Part shown: one piece after another, positions 32,301 through 43,208 of the stretch
Layout of the letters: each line of letters starts with the position of its first letter
Numbering within the stretch: position 1 is the first letter of the stretch
DNA from: Mya arenaria
Lineage: Eukaryota > Mollusca > Bivalvia > Myida > Myidae
Direction of reading: 5' to 3'
Length of the DNA: 64,000 nt
Assembly (NCBI RefSeq): GCF_026914265.1
Contig: NC_069125.1
Span: forward strand, 74,029,546 to 74,093,545
Notes under the pieces: generated by a model
What the model was told of the DNA's origin: nothing
Database searches by the model: none
Seen by the model: the letters and a program-made list of their open reading frames with translations, nothing else
Position numbers and translations under genes: made by a program

Positions 32301-35267
32301 TGCTTTTGTCTACGCAATGATGTGCTTGTGTAAGTATGCCCTCAGTTGTTGGAATGAAGCATACCTTTTTTGATATGGTTGTGTTTAAGATGTCATGGTC
32401 AAGTTCATTTGTGACTGAGTAAAACCATAATTATGCCCCTTTACTGCTGGGTTACTTATGATTAAATGGTATGATATTCAGATAAAGTTTTCTTCTTCTG
32501 CAAAGTTTTGCTGCTTTTACATTAAAATTGATATACGGTGTCGCATAACTGCGAATATAGTATATATAACGTATACAAACAGACATTGTATTAAAGGCGT
32601 TTTAGAAAATTATTGAAAAAAAAAATGTTTTAGAAAAATGACATTTTAAGAAAAAAACAACCGGAGCATAAACATGAAGTGTTGCGATTAACCTTGAGAG
32701 AACAATACCGGAGAATATGGTTTTCTGATAGCACTTGCTAATTTTCCGAGTGGTCTACCGGAGTAAGTAATATACTGTAAGCTGAAGCGGGAAAGGCACG
32801 AGGATTTCATGACATGTGCTTATCTATTAGTGTTGTTAGTGTCAGAAAAGTAAAATTGAATAAAGAATTGTTTAAAGGTGTTCAAAAGTAATTAAAAAGT
32901 AAATTGTGTTTTTTCGCCACATACGGTAACAATTGTTTTACTATGATGGGCGCTCTCAGCAGGCGACATTTCTGCTTTGAGGGCACTAAATTAACATCTT
33001 CATACACTTTTGTTTCCTCATACAGTTTTCTTTTTGTTTCAGTGCATTTTGTATTTTTGCCGAGACCTGTCTACAAAGGGCCAGAGTTTGTGACATACTT
33101 TCGAGGTCCACACTTGAAGGTTTATAACGATAGTGATTATAATTTTATGAAGCTTTCAACTAAATTGTACAAAAAAATCTGAAGGTCGTGTCAAAAAGTG
33201 TTACTAAGTACCCAGGATTCTCAATAAGTTTCGGTTGAACCGTCTCAAATAGTAAAGTAACCAACCAACTTCTACTTATTCTACTTAAAATCCATTTATT
33301 TTTCCAAATTTTAACTGGCCCAATTGCCATTTGAACCGTCCATTTTGGCCGGCAGCCGGTTCTTATTGAGTACACGGAGTACCGATTTTGAATTGATGAT
33401 CTCCAGATCAGTTTGTATTGTGATGACCAGGTAAATATTGTTCCCAGTCCAAGCAATAATACCTGTCTAACTATATATTAAAGGACAATGTAGCATATTT
33501 TGCCTCGACCAGGAGGTCATCATGTTGTATTTATATTATAGGTATGTAGATGTAGGTTTCATTTTTATTGTTGCTGTCGCTTTATACATCACTTTTCATT
33601 GCCATGAGGCTCAGTGTAGCATTTCGAGGCATCTGTGAGGCATCTTTTTTGTGAACAAAAGAATTGAAATCATTCATCATTTTTTTTTTTTCAGAACGAA
33701 ATTGCACGTGACAAGCGTGTGACGTGGGTGATCTGTTTTTATGCTGCCTGGTCTCCTCCATGTGTGACCCTGGCACCTGTGTTTTCAGAAATTTCAGCAG
33801 AGTAAGACTTCATTTCATTTTGAAGCTTTTTGGTTCTTTTGAGAATTGACTACATTGCTACATGACACAAAACCAATTTAATCCATTGTGTATCTGTTAG
33901 GTAGACCTTTTTCACTGGAGTGTTAATATCTGCTGGTTAACATCTAACCCCCTTAGGCCTATTTTCCTTTTTATTAAGCACTATTACAGGTAACCATATA
34001 TAATATACAGCTTAAGGTCACATACCAGCACAAATTATTTTTATTTTCAATATTCACGAGTCTTTTTCTTTTATTTAAAGGATTACTTGTTTTGGGAAAA
34101 AAACAACTCTTGTGACATGTATGCCATTAAGAGTAAGAGTTCATATATAAATATTGATGATTGTTGTATCTGATTGATTACACTTTTTCAGATATCATTT
34201 AGAAAACCTGCAGTTTGGGAAAATTGATATAAGCAAATTTCCAGAAGTTGCGGAGGAGTAAGTATACGACTGTAGTACTGTAGAGTAACAATGGGAAATT
34301 TATAATAGCTTATTTACAAGTCGAAAATGTTATCAAAGTTTATGACACAATATGCTTAACACTTAAAAATCCTCACCATTGAAAGTTTTTTAGCTTACTT
34401 GAACTCTTATTTTGATATTTTGTTAGTTTTCTCTGTCCAACAAAATACATGAAACGATGTGTACACAAACATAATGATTATGTTATCCCATCCAATGGCA
34501 GTCTGTCATGCCCTGTTTCCATGCATCTCATATTAATGCCAACAGTTTTTAACTGAAGAAATTTATTGTTACAGTCGGAACACCCTTACTAATTGCAGGG
34601 TCATGAAATGTTCTATGGCTATGCGCTATCATTTAATCCTGACAGTATTTTTCACATTGCTGTGAATTAAGGATGTTCTAATTAAATGTCTTCATGACAA
34701 TGTGTTTGTGATCTGACAATGAGTATGTACAGTATATTGTTTGGTATTTCTGTAGGTATCGTATCAGCACATCATCATTCTCGAAGCAGCTTCCTACCGT
34801 TGTGGTTTTCCAGGAGGGCAAGGAGAAGACGCGCAGACCTGCCATAAGCGCCAAGGGAACGGTCGTCAAATATTCTTTTACCAAGGTCAGTGACTACCCA
34901 CTTTGTTGTGTCAAAACTCAAACAAAAGTTGAAAATAAGCAAGCTGGGTGATTTCTCTGGCTTGTGGAAGCAGCTCAAGCTTTCTGTTAGAGCCAGTCAC
35001 TTTTGATGACCTCTGTTATAGAGAGAAGAAACTTGCACCATTTGAAATGGTTGTTTCATGATCTACATATGTGTTTGGCATGCTCTTATGACATACTCTT
35101 ATTAATTGAATCAAGTATCTAAGGCAGAAATAAAAGGATTGTATATGTTCCCATTTCAGCAAAACATAATCAAAGACTTTGAAATTAATGAGATTTACAA
35201 CCAGTGCAGGAAGTCCTTACCAAAACAAAAGAAGACAACATCAGAAGCAGAGAAGAAAGAGCAATAA
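29399..35267 (+). CDS. TMX2: TMX2, thioredoxin-related transmembrane protein 2
   Basis: Eight exons: 29399-29575, 31914-31974, 32216-32329, 33043-33119, 33695-33801, 34192-34257, 34756-34885 and 35160-35267. They give 279 residues and every junction keeps phase. Hydrophobic segments in exons 1, 2 and 3-4 (ILSVSYFLL, WLTFLGCVIVL, YAFVYAMMCLLHFVFL) anchor it in the ER membrane. Exon 5 opens the thioredoxin-like fold: RDKRVTWVICFYAAW, then S163-P-P-C166. The first redox cysteine is missing, as in human TMX2 (SNDC), so oxidoreductase activity by the usual CXXC route is not expected. Then follow FGKIDISKFPEVAEEY and KQLPTVVVFQEGK with the conserved cis-proline. The last residues KKEQ fit the KKXX ER-retrieval signal. 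Family role: ER and mitochondria-contact redox and calcium control. Confidence 0.94.
30013..30150 (+). mobile_element. Decayed 3' end of the CGACTATTCG pearl-like family
   Basis: GACTTAGAAATTCTGG, TGATCCATGCATGTTTCACC, GCAATCCTTTAAC and ATAGTCAAGTGTG follow in the same order as the last 150 bp of 25358-26231, with many substitutions, so this copy is older. It lies in TMX2 intron 1. Confidence 0.7.
30358..30781. mobile_element. 420-bp MITE with AAGAGCTCTTCAA-type palindromic sequence
   Basis: AACTCAAATAGTTGAAAAGC at the left and the near complement of GCTCTTCAAATATTTGAGTT at the right form an inverted repeat of about 30 bp with three or four mismatches. TTAA occurs at both edges. The inside is also loosely palindromic (GAGGTCTTCAATCAA and GAGGTCTTCAATTGA). 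No coding sequence. It lies in TMX2 intron 1. Confidence 0.55.
30782..31913. other. Rest of TMX2 intron 1
   Basis: No exon or repeat family recognised. Confidence 0.4.
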
Positions 35268-36470
35268 TACTGGAGGGGTAAGGCGTGTGAACTCGTGCCA
35301 TGATAAGCGAAATAAAACACAGAATTGGCATGAAAGTTCACAATGGGCATATTGAATTCGGTTATGATGGATCACTGATAAAAAGAACAGTGTGGTCATG
35401 ATAGTCTTTTAAGGTCTTTCTTCAAAGTATTTATCATTAAATTTTTCTGCAAGTTTGTATATGGAAGATATTGCATGTATTCCATCAATTATACTGTAAA
35501 CTTATAGCAACAGGATCAATGTTATAATATTTTGGAAATTGTAATCTGAAATTATGGCTGAATTTCTTATTTTATTTTGATATACTATTGTGAGCTAATG
35601 GTTATTCTAGTCCAATATAAAAACATACATGTAATCATTTATGTGTTCCCAGTTTGCATTAAAAAAAGGTTGATGTTCTGCTAGAACTATTGTCATAGCA
35701 ATGTTGTCTGCGCAATATGCATCTTGATACATGATCATGTTCACTTTAAAAGTATGCACATATATACTCATTTGAACAACTGTGGCCAGCTGCTTAATCC
35801 AAACTCACTCTTAAATAAACCCTATCTAATAATGCTGTGCAACTTTTAGTTTCATTGAGCAATCACCTGAATAGAAAATAACCTTATCCAAGTTATCCAG
35901 TTAAAAATAACATGATAATTGCTATTGGAAAGAGAGCAAGGAAGTTTAAGCCTGCCCACTGAAAGTCAACATTGTTGTGAACACACAGATTTTACAACCT
36001 AAATGGAAAAATTGTATAAGGATGATTGTGATTAACAAAGGCCGAGTACTGTCTCCTAAAGAAGCAGACTTGAGCTGTATATATATTTTCTAGCTTTTGT
36101 CACTATCTTGCTCACATAAATATGTACGGTATAAACTACATGTAAACCAGTAAATTGTGGTCTGTATTTTGACTTCATGTTTATAAGGGGCTATGTTATA
36201 TGTATGTTTTTTTATACGTTTGTAACAGAATAGTATGTGTTTTGCTCAGTTTGTCAAAGGAAAATAAACTGTATAAATAATATGCCTTTTTGGTGCAATC
36301 AACTTTATCAAGTATGCATGCATGTTTTGGAAATGTAAGACACATGTACATGGAATCTCATTGATCAACCCGGAATAAAATATAAACATTTTGTAATGGA
36401 AGTGTTGTTTTCTTGTATGTTTTTCAGAGTCACGATACTACCGCGTACTCTTTGGCATCATCAAAGTTGT
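35268..36470 (+). other. TMX2 3' UTR and downstream flank
   Basis: AATAAA signals stand at 35311, 36263 and 36374. The later pair, about 1 kb after the stop, would give a long 3' UTR; the first would give a very short one. None can be preferred from sequence. Confidence 0.4.
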
Positions 36471-36865
36471 CGTTAAGTTAGGAGTTAAGTTAGGAGTTTT
36501 ATTCACCACTGACCATTCACTGTACGGAAATTGTAACAAATATTTACATGAAACTTGTAAACATTTGCTACGAAGACCTTATTTCTGAGTATTGACCTGG
36601 CACTCCTAAATATTAGTCAATTATCGCTTTGTGTTTCGGCTTAAATGTGATACAGTACATTAGTTAATGAAGCATACATTAATCAAAGTTGAATTGGATA
36701 CCGAAGCCATGTGAAGAAGTTGTTCACAAAGCATAAGTTCGAGGTTCGAGTCTTACATATGCTCGGCCTCAACATGATTAACGTAGTCTGATTAACGCAA
36801 CATATTCCAAAAAGAACCTTGATTATTAAGGTTAAAAGTATGTTTTGTATTATATATAGATGCTG

Positions 36866-36985
36866 AGCAATAAGTCCTGGAAGTTTGAATCACTACATGA
36901 ACAATATCATAAAATGTTGTGCGCAGAGTGATTCTGACTAGTAGATGGGTGTTTTACCACTATGCCACTGATTTGATGAACTAGA
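36866..36985 (-). mobile_element. Candidate tRNA-derived SINE head
   Basis: On the minus strand GTGGCATAGTGGTAAAAC holds an exact TGGCNNAGTGG A box, and GTGATTCAAACTTCC about 70 bp further is close to the B box GGTTCRANNCC. The order and polarity fit an RNA polymerase III promoter, with longer spacing than a true tRNA. No cloverleaf could be drawn. The ends are approximate. Confidence 0.4.
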
Positions 36986-37179
36986 TATTAACACATACGG
37001 TTTTCTTGAAAAAAAAATTGTCAATCATAATCAATGGTTAAGCATAACACATCACATTTGAAAATTGTATAAGGTTTCGACAGGCTCGACCAAACAAAGG
37101 TTACCAACTCCAGTGTCGGTCATTCAACCCTCACCATGTAGTGGTGGGGGGTAAATAGGAATCTCTGTCATTCTGTTTC

Positions 37180-39170
37180 TGGGACATCAGGACAAGGTGT
37201 GCTCCTCTCCATTACTCCATATGTTTTTGAGATATTGACTTCAAACGTTACGCAAATATTGACTGTGGGTGCTATTGGTCATGTGATATGGTGTACTGTC
37301 GCCTTATTTGACATCAGGTTAGAAAGTTTATTATTTTTTTCTTAATTTATTTGCTCCAATAAGCAAATTTTGAAGTAACACTTGATAGGGATGGGTAATG
37401 TGTTCAAGGGAGAGACTTACTTATGGAACTCAAGAGCATTCCCAGGTATTGTTATGTATTTGTGATTTATACTTTATTAGCATTGCCATTTCACATATTT
37501 AATTGAAGGACACTATACGTATACTTTTTTATGTATATGCATTGCTCAATTTGGCACATGAAGTCGGACAAGATATTCAATAAAGTGTACTGTGTTGAGA
37601 AGTGCTGAGCAAAAGAAATTTTGTGGGTTTCTTTCACAGTTATTGCCCTTTGATTATTTTTATACTTTTTTTTTTCTTCTCTCCACCTCTCTTTTTTGTC
37701 CAGAAGTATTCAGGTTTTGACTTCAAACTTCATATACAGATAGAACTTAAAGTGCAGTGCACAGGAACCATTACTTTGAAGTCAATTTTCATACTTATTT
37801 TTTTCTGGAGCATTACTTAAGTCTTTGTGGTCTTTACTTCAAACTTTAAAAACAGATTAAGCTCATTAAGGAGAAGTGCACTATTTAAGATCCATAACTT
37901 TGGCTGCAATATTTTTCTGAGTTATTGCCCTTGGTTAATTTTCACACTAATATTTTGTCTGGAGCACGACTTAAAAAGTCTGAGGTATTGACTTCATATT
38001 CTAACATATTTCATTGAGGAGATATGCAGTGCACAATAACCATATCTCTGGATGCAGTATTTTTAGCTCACCTGAGCATGAAGTGCTCGAGGTGAGCTAT
38101 TGTGATCGCCCTGTGTCCGTAGTCAATAATTTGACTGTTAACACTCTAGAGGTTACAATCTTAATGAAACTTGGTCAGTATGTTACCCTCAATAAAATCT
38201 TGGACGAGTTCGATATTGGGTCATCTGGGGTTAAAAACTAGGTCACCCCTTCAAATTAAAGGAAAAGCTTGTTAACACTTCAGAGGTCACATTTATGACT
38301 GTATCTTCAGGAAACTTGGTCAGAATGTTAATATTAATAATCTCTAGGTCAAGTTTAAATTTGGGTCATGTGCGAGCAAAAACTAGGTCATTGGGTTAAA
38401 TCATAGGAAAAGCTTGTTAGCACTCCAGAGGCCACATTTATGATCGTATGTTCATGGAACTTGATCAGAATCTTATTCTTGATGATCTTTAGGTAGAGTT
38501 CGAAACTGGGTAATCAGAGGTCAAACACCAGGCCACTAGGTCAAATCATAGAAAATCTTTGTAAACACTGTAGAGGTTACATACTCTCTTTGATCACCAT
38601 GAAACTATGTCAGAATGTTTGTGTTTATGAAGTCTATGTCAAGTTTGAAACTGGGTAACCTGGGTTCAAAAAATAGGTCACGAAGGCAAATCATAGAAAA
38701 CATTGTTAAAACACTGTTTAGGCCATATTTTCTACTTTATCTATATGAAACCTGGTCAGAATGTACTTATTACAGCAAGGTAAGGTTTGCAACTGGGTCA
38801 TCCGTGATATTAAAAAAATCATCCGTGATATTTAAAAAAAACTTGGTCACTAGGAAGGATCTAAGTAATATATTTTTTAATTCCAGCAGGTATAAAGTTT
38901 TGATTCCATACCTCATGATTATTGAATTGGATCAGGTGAGCGATACAGGGCCTTCAGGGCCCTCTTGTTTAAGTTATTGCCCATTTTTATAATTGCAATC
39001 TTTTGTTGTATTAAATACAAAGTTAAAGGCATAGTTAATACTGATCTTAATTCAGCTGTCTTTTTTGGGGGTATTGACTTCAACTGTATAAAAGAAACAT
39101 TACCGGTATTTTTGTGTTTGGTCAACTATATTCAAGGCTGCATTGCTTTTAAAAAATAAAAATTCATGCC
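37180..39170 (+). repeat. Tandem array, about 150-bp units, split by another element
   Basis: Units share GAGTTATTGCCCTT, TCTGGAGCA-ACTTAA, GTATTGACTTCAAAC and GTGCAGTGCACAGGAACCAT. The phrase TCTGGAGC recurs about 153 bp apart (near 37805 and 37958). The array breaks at 38061 inside a T-run and resumes at 38971 with AAGTTATTGCCC, so the element between was inserted into it. Probably the core of another pearl-like family; its termini are not identified. Confidence 0.65.
38061..38970 (+). mobile_element. Pearl-like / Helentron-like element, CACCTGAGC family
   Basis: The 5' end is TTTTAGCTCACCTGAGCATG, folding on GAGGTGAGCTAT. The 3' end is GATCAGGTGAGCGATAC, a GGGCC-TTCA-GGGCC hairpin, then CTCTTGTTT. 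GCTCACCTGA and TCAGGTGAGC are complements. The core is about five units of roughly 150 bp (CACTCTAGAGGTTACA, ATGAAACTTGGTCAG, AACTAGGTCAC), the same core as 1-590. It is inserted in a T-run of the array 37180-39170. Confidence 0.88.
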
Positions 39171-40037
39171 TTATTTCCCAGCTGTTATGTCCTTATTTCT
39201 ATATAGAAGTACCATAAACTTAATGGATGCCTTCTCACCGACATAGGGCATTCAATGAGCATACATCACTCCCGGTGATACTTATTACAAGAATGTGGTA
39301 AAGTGGGAGTATAAATCACATCTGGTGATAGTTCAAGTTGTAATTGTCAGTTCTTGTACTGACTGGGGAATGGATGAATGGGACATGAACAAATCATGAG
39401 TATTAAAAATTTATTTCACCCAGTATTGCACTAAACACACAAAAATAAATTGAAAAGTGTTAAAGCAACTATATGTACACTTTAAAAACACATAAACTCC
39501 ATAACATCTTATACGGTATCAATCGAGGTAAGTATCAAACCACTTGGCTGAGTATATAGCTGAGTATATAGCCATGACAATATATTTTTTATAGAAACTC
39601 GGTACACGCATATACCATTTCATTATTATTGAAGCAGTGTCACTCGACGTCTCACACAGTCTGAATGGCAGTATTTGGACAAAGTCTACAACACAATATG
39701 ACATGGCATATTCCTATACAACTGATAAAACAGTAAAATGGTGAACATCTGTACCTGATAATATTCTGTTGATGAGGTAGAAGAAACAAAATGGCATCCT
39801 TTTGTAAAGAGCTTACCTTCAATGTCCTAAAAAATACATTTGCAACATGCGCTTGATGGACCCTAGATGTAATGTAATAATTTCCAGCCCTGTTAATTGT
39901 TAAACATTGGTAGACTATCATTGGCATCATTTTTTTCCCCTTATAAGTAAATATTTTAATTAATAATGTTTTAGAATGACCAAATGTTATTGAAAGAAAA
40001 GATTAATTCATTACTTAACTTTAAAACCTAAAGCCTT
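39171..40037. other. Intergenic stretch without recognised features
   Basis: AT-rich. A short direct repeat GAGTATATAGC(C/T)GA lies near 39550. Nothing else seen. Confidence 0.4.
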
Positions 40038-40229
40038 TTGCTCCAGCTAGGCCTAAATAGGAGGGTTGGCAATCCCACTGCCCTTTTCCAGTACCCTGCT
40101 GCCTTTTAACTACACCCTGCTGTGCCCTCTTGTTTGACTAGAGTCCATTTTCAGAATAAAGTATGAAAATATAAAATATTCGTAATTATGACACTAAAGT
40201 AAAGATAATAGATAAGGTATTCATAACAA

Positions 40230-42180
40230 GAATGACGCGAATTGTGCGCCAAGTGTCCCCTACCAGTTTAAAGCCTTGTGAAAAGGATGAGCGTGTGTGT
40301 GACTTAAACAAATCCTAATGGCCTTTACAGTAAACTTTATCCATCAAAATGCAACAGGTTAAGCCGCAAAACCTTCCAGATCACCCATGTCTACCTCGAA
40401 CGTATTGCCCTCTATCCACATACTGAGTTTCATGAACCTAGCTTTGATACTTTTTGATTTATCACAGGACCAAATTGGCTATATTTTTAATGTCAAGGGC
40501 AATAACTCTGCATTACCTTGTCTTGCCCTCTTTCCAAGTTTCATTAACCTAGCTTGGATACTTTTTTAGTTTTCCCAGGACCAAGATTTTTTTTCAGTCA
40601 ACAGCTATATTTTTAAGAAGTCAAGGGCAATAACCTTGCATAACTTTGTCTGACGAAAAAAAAATTAGGGATGGAAGCGAATATCTGAGTATCCGGATAT
40701 CCGGATATCACGCAAGTATTCGGATACCAAAATGGGTATTCGAATATTCGTTAAGAATTAAAATTTCAATGAAATAGCTTAGCAGAGACATAGCAATTGT
40801 CATAAAACTTTTCAGATGAAATATTTCAGGTGATCAACAGTGTCTGTCACAAAGCGGGTATGTGATACAAATCGTCTGCTAATTGGGTGTTTGCACAAGG
40901 CGTGATATTGTGTCCTTGTAAAGCACCCTGTTTAGTTCTATGACCTTGTTTACAATGACAAGTCTTGTTTTATGATCTCAGATGTGCTTAATTGACACTA
41001 ATTGGCTCTAGTTGATTTTAAACGGATTGATCATTAATCCGTAGGAATTGATCGTCCAATCACAAGATAAGGGTCGTGCAATCAAAGCTATTAATGACCA
41101 ATCGTATTTTTGATGAATATGCATGAAGAAATTATTGCTATCTGAACATACGATATGTAAACATGTTTGGTTTATTGATAAATAAAAAAGTACACGCATG
41201 TAAATAAAGAAAAATCAGATCGTCTTTTTGTCTTCTTATCTTTTCCGCAATTATATCCTTCATTACAAAGCACCGCAGAAATTGTAGGTATGGCATTAAA
41301 TCAAACAATGTAATGAAATAAAATTACAATCGACTATTAAATAATCAAAGCGTCATTTAACATGAAACCTGCTGATAAATAACAAACTCAAAAGCACATG
41401 GCAGTAACCAAGCTACCACCTCGGCCGAAGTGACTATCAAATTCGCGAGGTGTTTATGTGGTATTCATCATGAGTTTTATGACGTAAAATGAGTTGTTTA
41501 GCTTTGATTATAACATTATAAATTATTAAGACTGAGAAAGAATGAATGAAAAAGTGAAATTGCCATATGACGAATTATAAATCAAGTGGACGATTATGTC
41601 AAATAAGAGAAGGTGGATGACATATAATAGGAAATTTACTTATTATGAAAACAATTTTATACGAGTATCCGGATAGTATTCGAATACTTGATACGAATAT
41701 CCGGATACCGATTTGGTATCCGGTTTCCATCCCTAAAAAAAATACATTAATGTGCAAAATCTCCATTTTACCCTCTATCCACATACAGAGTTTCATGAAC
41801 CTTACTTTGATACTTTTTGAGTAATCACAGGACCAAATTGGCTATATTTTTAATACCCGGTAAGTAAAGGGCCATAACTGCATGACAAAATCAAAACTAA
41901 CGTGCATAATCTCGATATTACCCTCCATCCACATACTGAGTTTCATAAACCTAGCTTTGATACTTTTTGAGTTATCACAGGACCAAATAAGCTATATTTT
42001 TAATAAGACAAGGGCCATAACTCTGCATTACTTTGTCTGACAAAAAAAAAACACTAACGTGCATAATTTCCATATTGCCTTTAGAGTAATCGCAGGACCG
42101 AGATTTTTTTGTAGACAGGAGGACGGACGAAGGGTAAACCTTAAATCCCCTCTGGTGGAACCAGTAGAGGACTTTCAAAC
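40230..42180 (+). mobile_element. Pearl-like tandem-core element inside the split MITE
   Basis: GTGTCCCCTACCAGTTT near the left edge and AACCAGTAGAGGACTTT near the right edge are near complements, the subterminal pattern of the pearl-like families. The core has four or five units of about 100-145 bp with CCCTCTATCCACATACTGAG, TTTCATGAACCTAGCTTTGA and ATCACAGGACCAAATTGGC. Edges are placed to within about 20 bp. Confidence 0.65.
40666..41735. mobile_element. 1.07-kb hAT-type MITE with 8-bp target duplication
   Basis: The ends TAGGGATGGAAGCGAATA and, on the other strand, TAGGGATGGAAACCGGATA are inverted repeats. AAAAAAAT at 40658-40665 and 41736-41743 is the 8-bp duplication expected of hAT transposases. 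Next to each end is a cluster of ATCCGGATA and GTATTCG words that may serve as transposase sites. No coding sequence found. It sits inside a unit of the tandem core described at 40230-42180. Confidence 0.85.
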
Positions 42181-42451
42181 TATTGGTTTTGAAAACAGTT
42201 ACAACACATACACAACTAGAATTGAACATTGGCCCTTGCAAGTTCCCCATTAAGACTTATTCAATTTGCCCTTTCTGACCTAGCACCCTGGCCTTTTAAA
42301 ATCCTGGCTGGAGCATTGCTGCTTTATCCAAAGACTCTGTTGTAAAGAAGGAATGTTTCTGCTTCATATTACAGATACTAGAAGCACATTTTTTGAAATT
42401 GCATATTATGTTGCTTGCAATTTTTATAATATTATGATTTTAAAATAAACA

Positions 42452-43125
42452 TCAGTCATTGCGATGATGTTTAACTATTTTTTTAATAATTGGTCCTTCA
42501 AATTTTCGGAATGTTGACTCCATGATATAATCTACAGATCTGTCAATTGGTTCAATTATAAATGGAATGCATGCTAGCCCTATTCCTGTAACAGTCCATT
42601 TGAGAAAGGAAGGTGACATTTTCCTGGATCTTCCAAGGAGATAGGTAGAGAGAGCACAGATCCTGTTGATGGTAAATCCAGGAATGATCACTGAAGCCAG
42701 ACCCTGCCAAAGTAGCGTGTCAGCCACTGCCCAGCCAACCTTGATTCTCTTGATGTCCTCAGATGGCCAAGTTTTCTAAAATATAAACAACTGTGCTTAC
42801 ACAATAATACTGTTGAAAATCAAAAAATCATATTTTTAGACTCGGGCTATATAGCAACCTTTAAGCTACAATACATACTAAAATTATGGGCAAGGTTATC
42901 TTGCTATTAATTGATGTTTAACCATGTAACAATTACATATGCAGTGACATCCCCCTAAAAGGTAATACAACTTTGTAGTGCTACCACTTTCTGTTGGTTT
43001 GACTTTACTTGTCACCCCTCTCAATTAAACTAGCACCAGTTGACTTACCTTCTCTATTACTGTAACAAATACTTGTTTTATGTAAATTACTATTACTAAA
43101 TCATTTGTATAATGAACACCTCACC

Positions 43126-43208
<83 letters not shown>

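Larger units (their letters stand above)
40038..42320. mobile_element. Second copy of the CAGTGCTCCAGC MITE, split by nested insertions
   Basis: GCTCCAGCTAGGCCTAAATA, CTACACCCTGCTGTGCCC and TTTGACTAGAGTC match the left half of 18216-18542. ATTGGCCCTTGCAAG and ATCCTGGCTGGAGCA at 42220-42317 match its right half. The roughly 1.95 kb between (about 40226-42180) is foreign: a tandem-core element that itself carries a hAT-type MITE. Confidence 0.8.

Noticed and set aside
36725-36760. tRNA gene suggested by GAGGTTCGAGTCTTAC
   Set aside because: Only a B-box-like word; no A box at the right distance and no cloverleaf.
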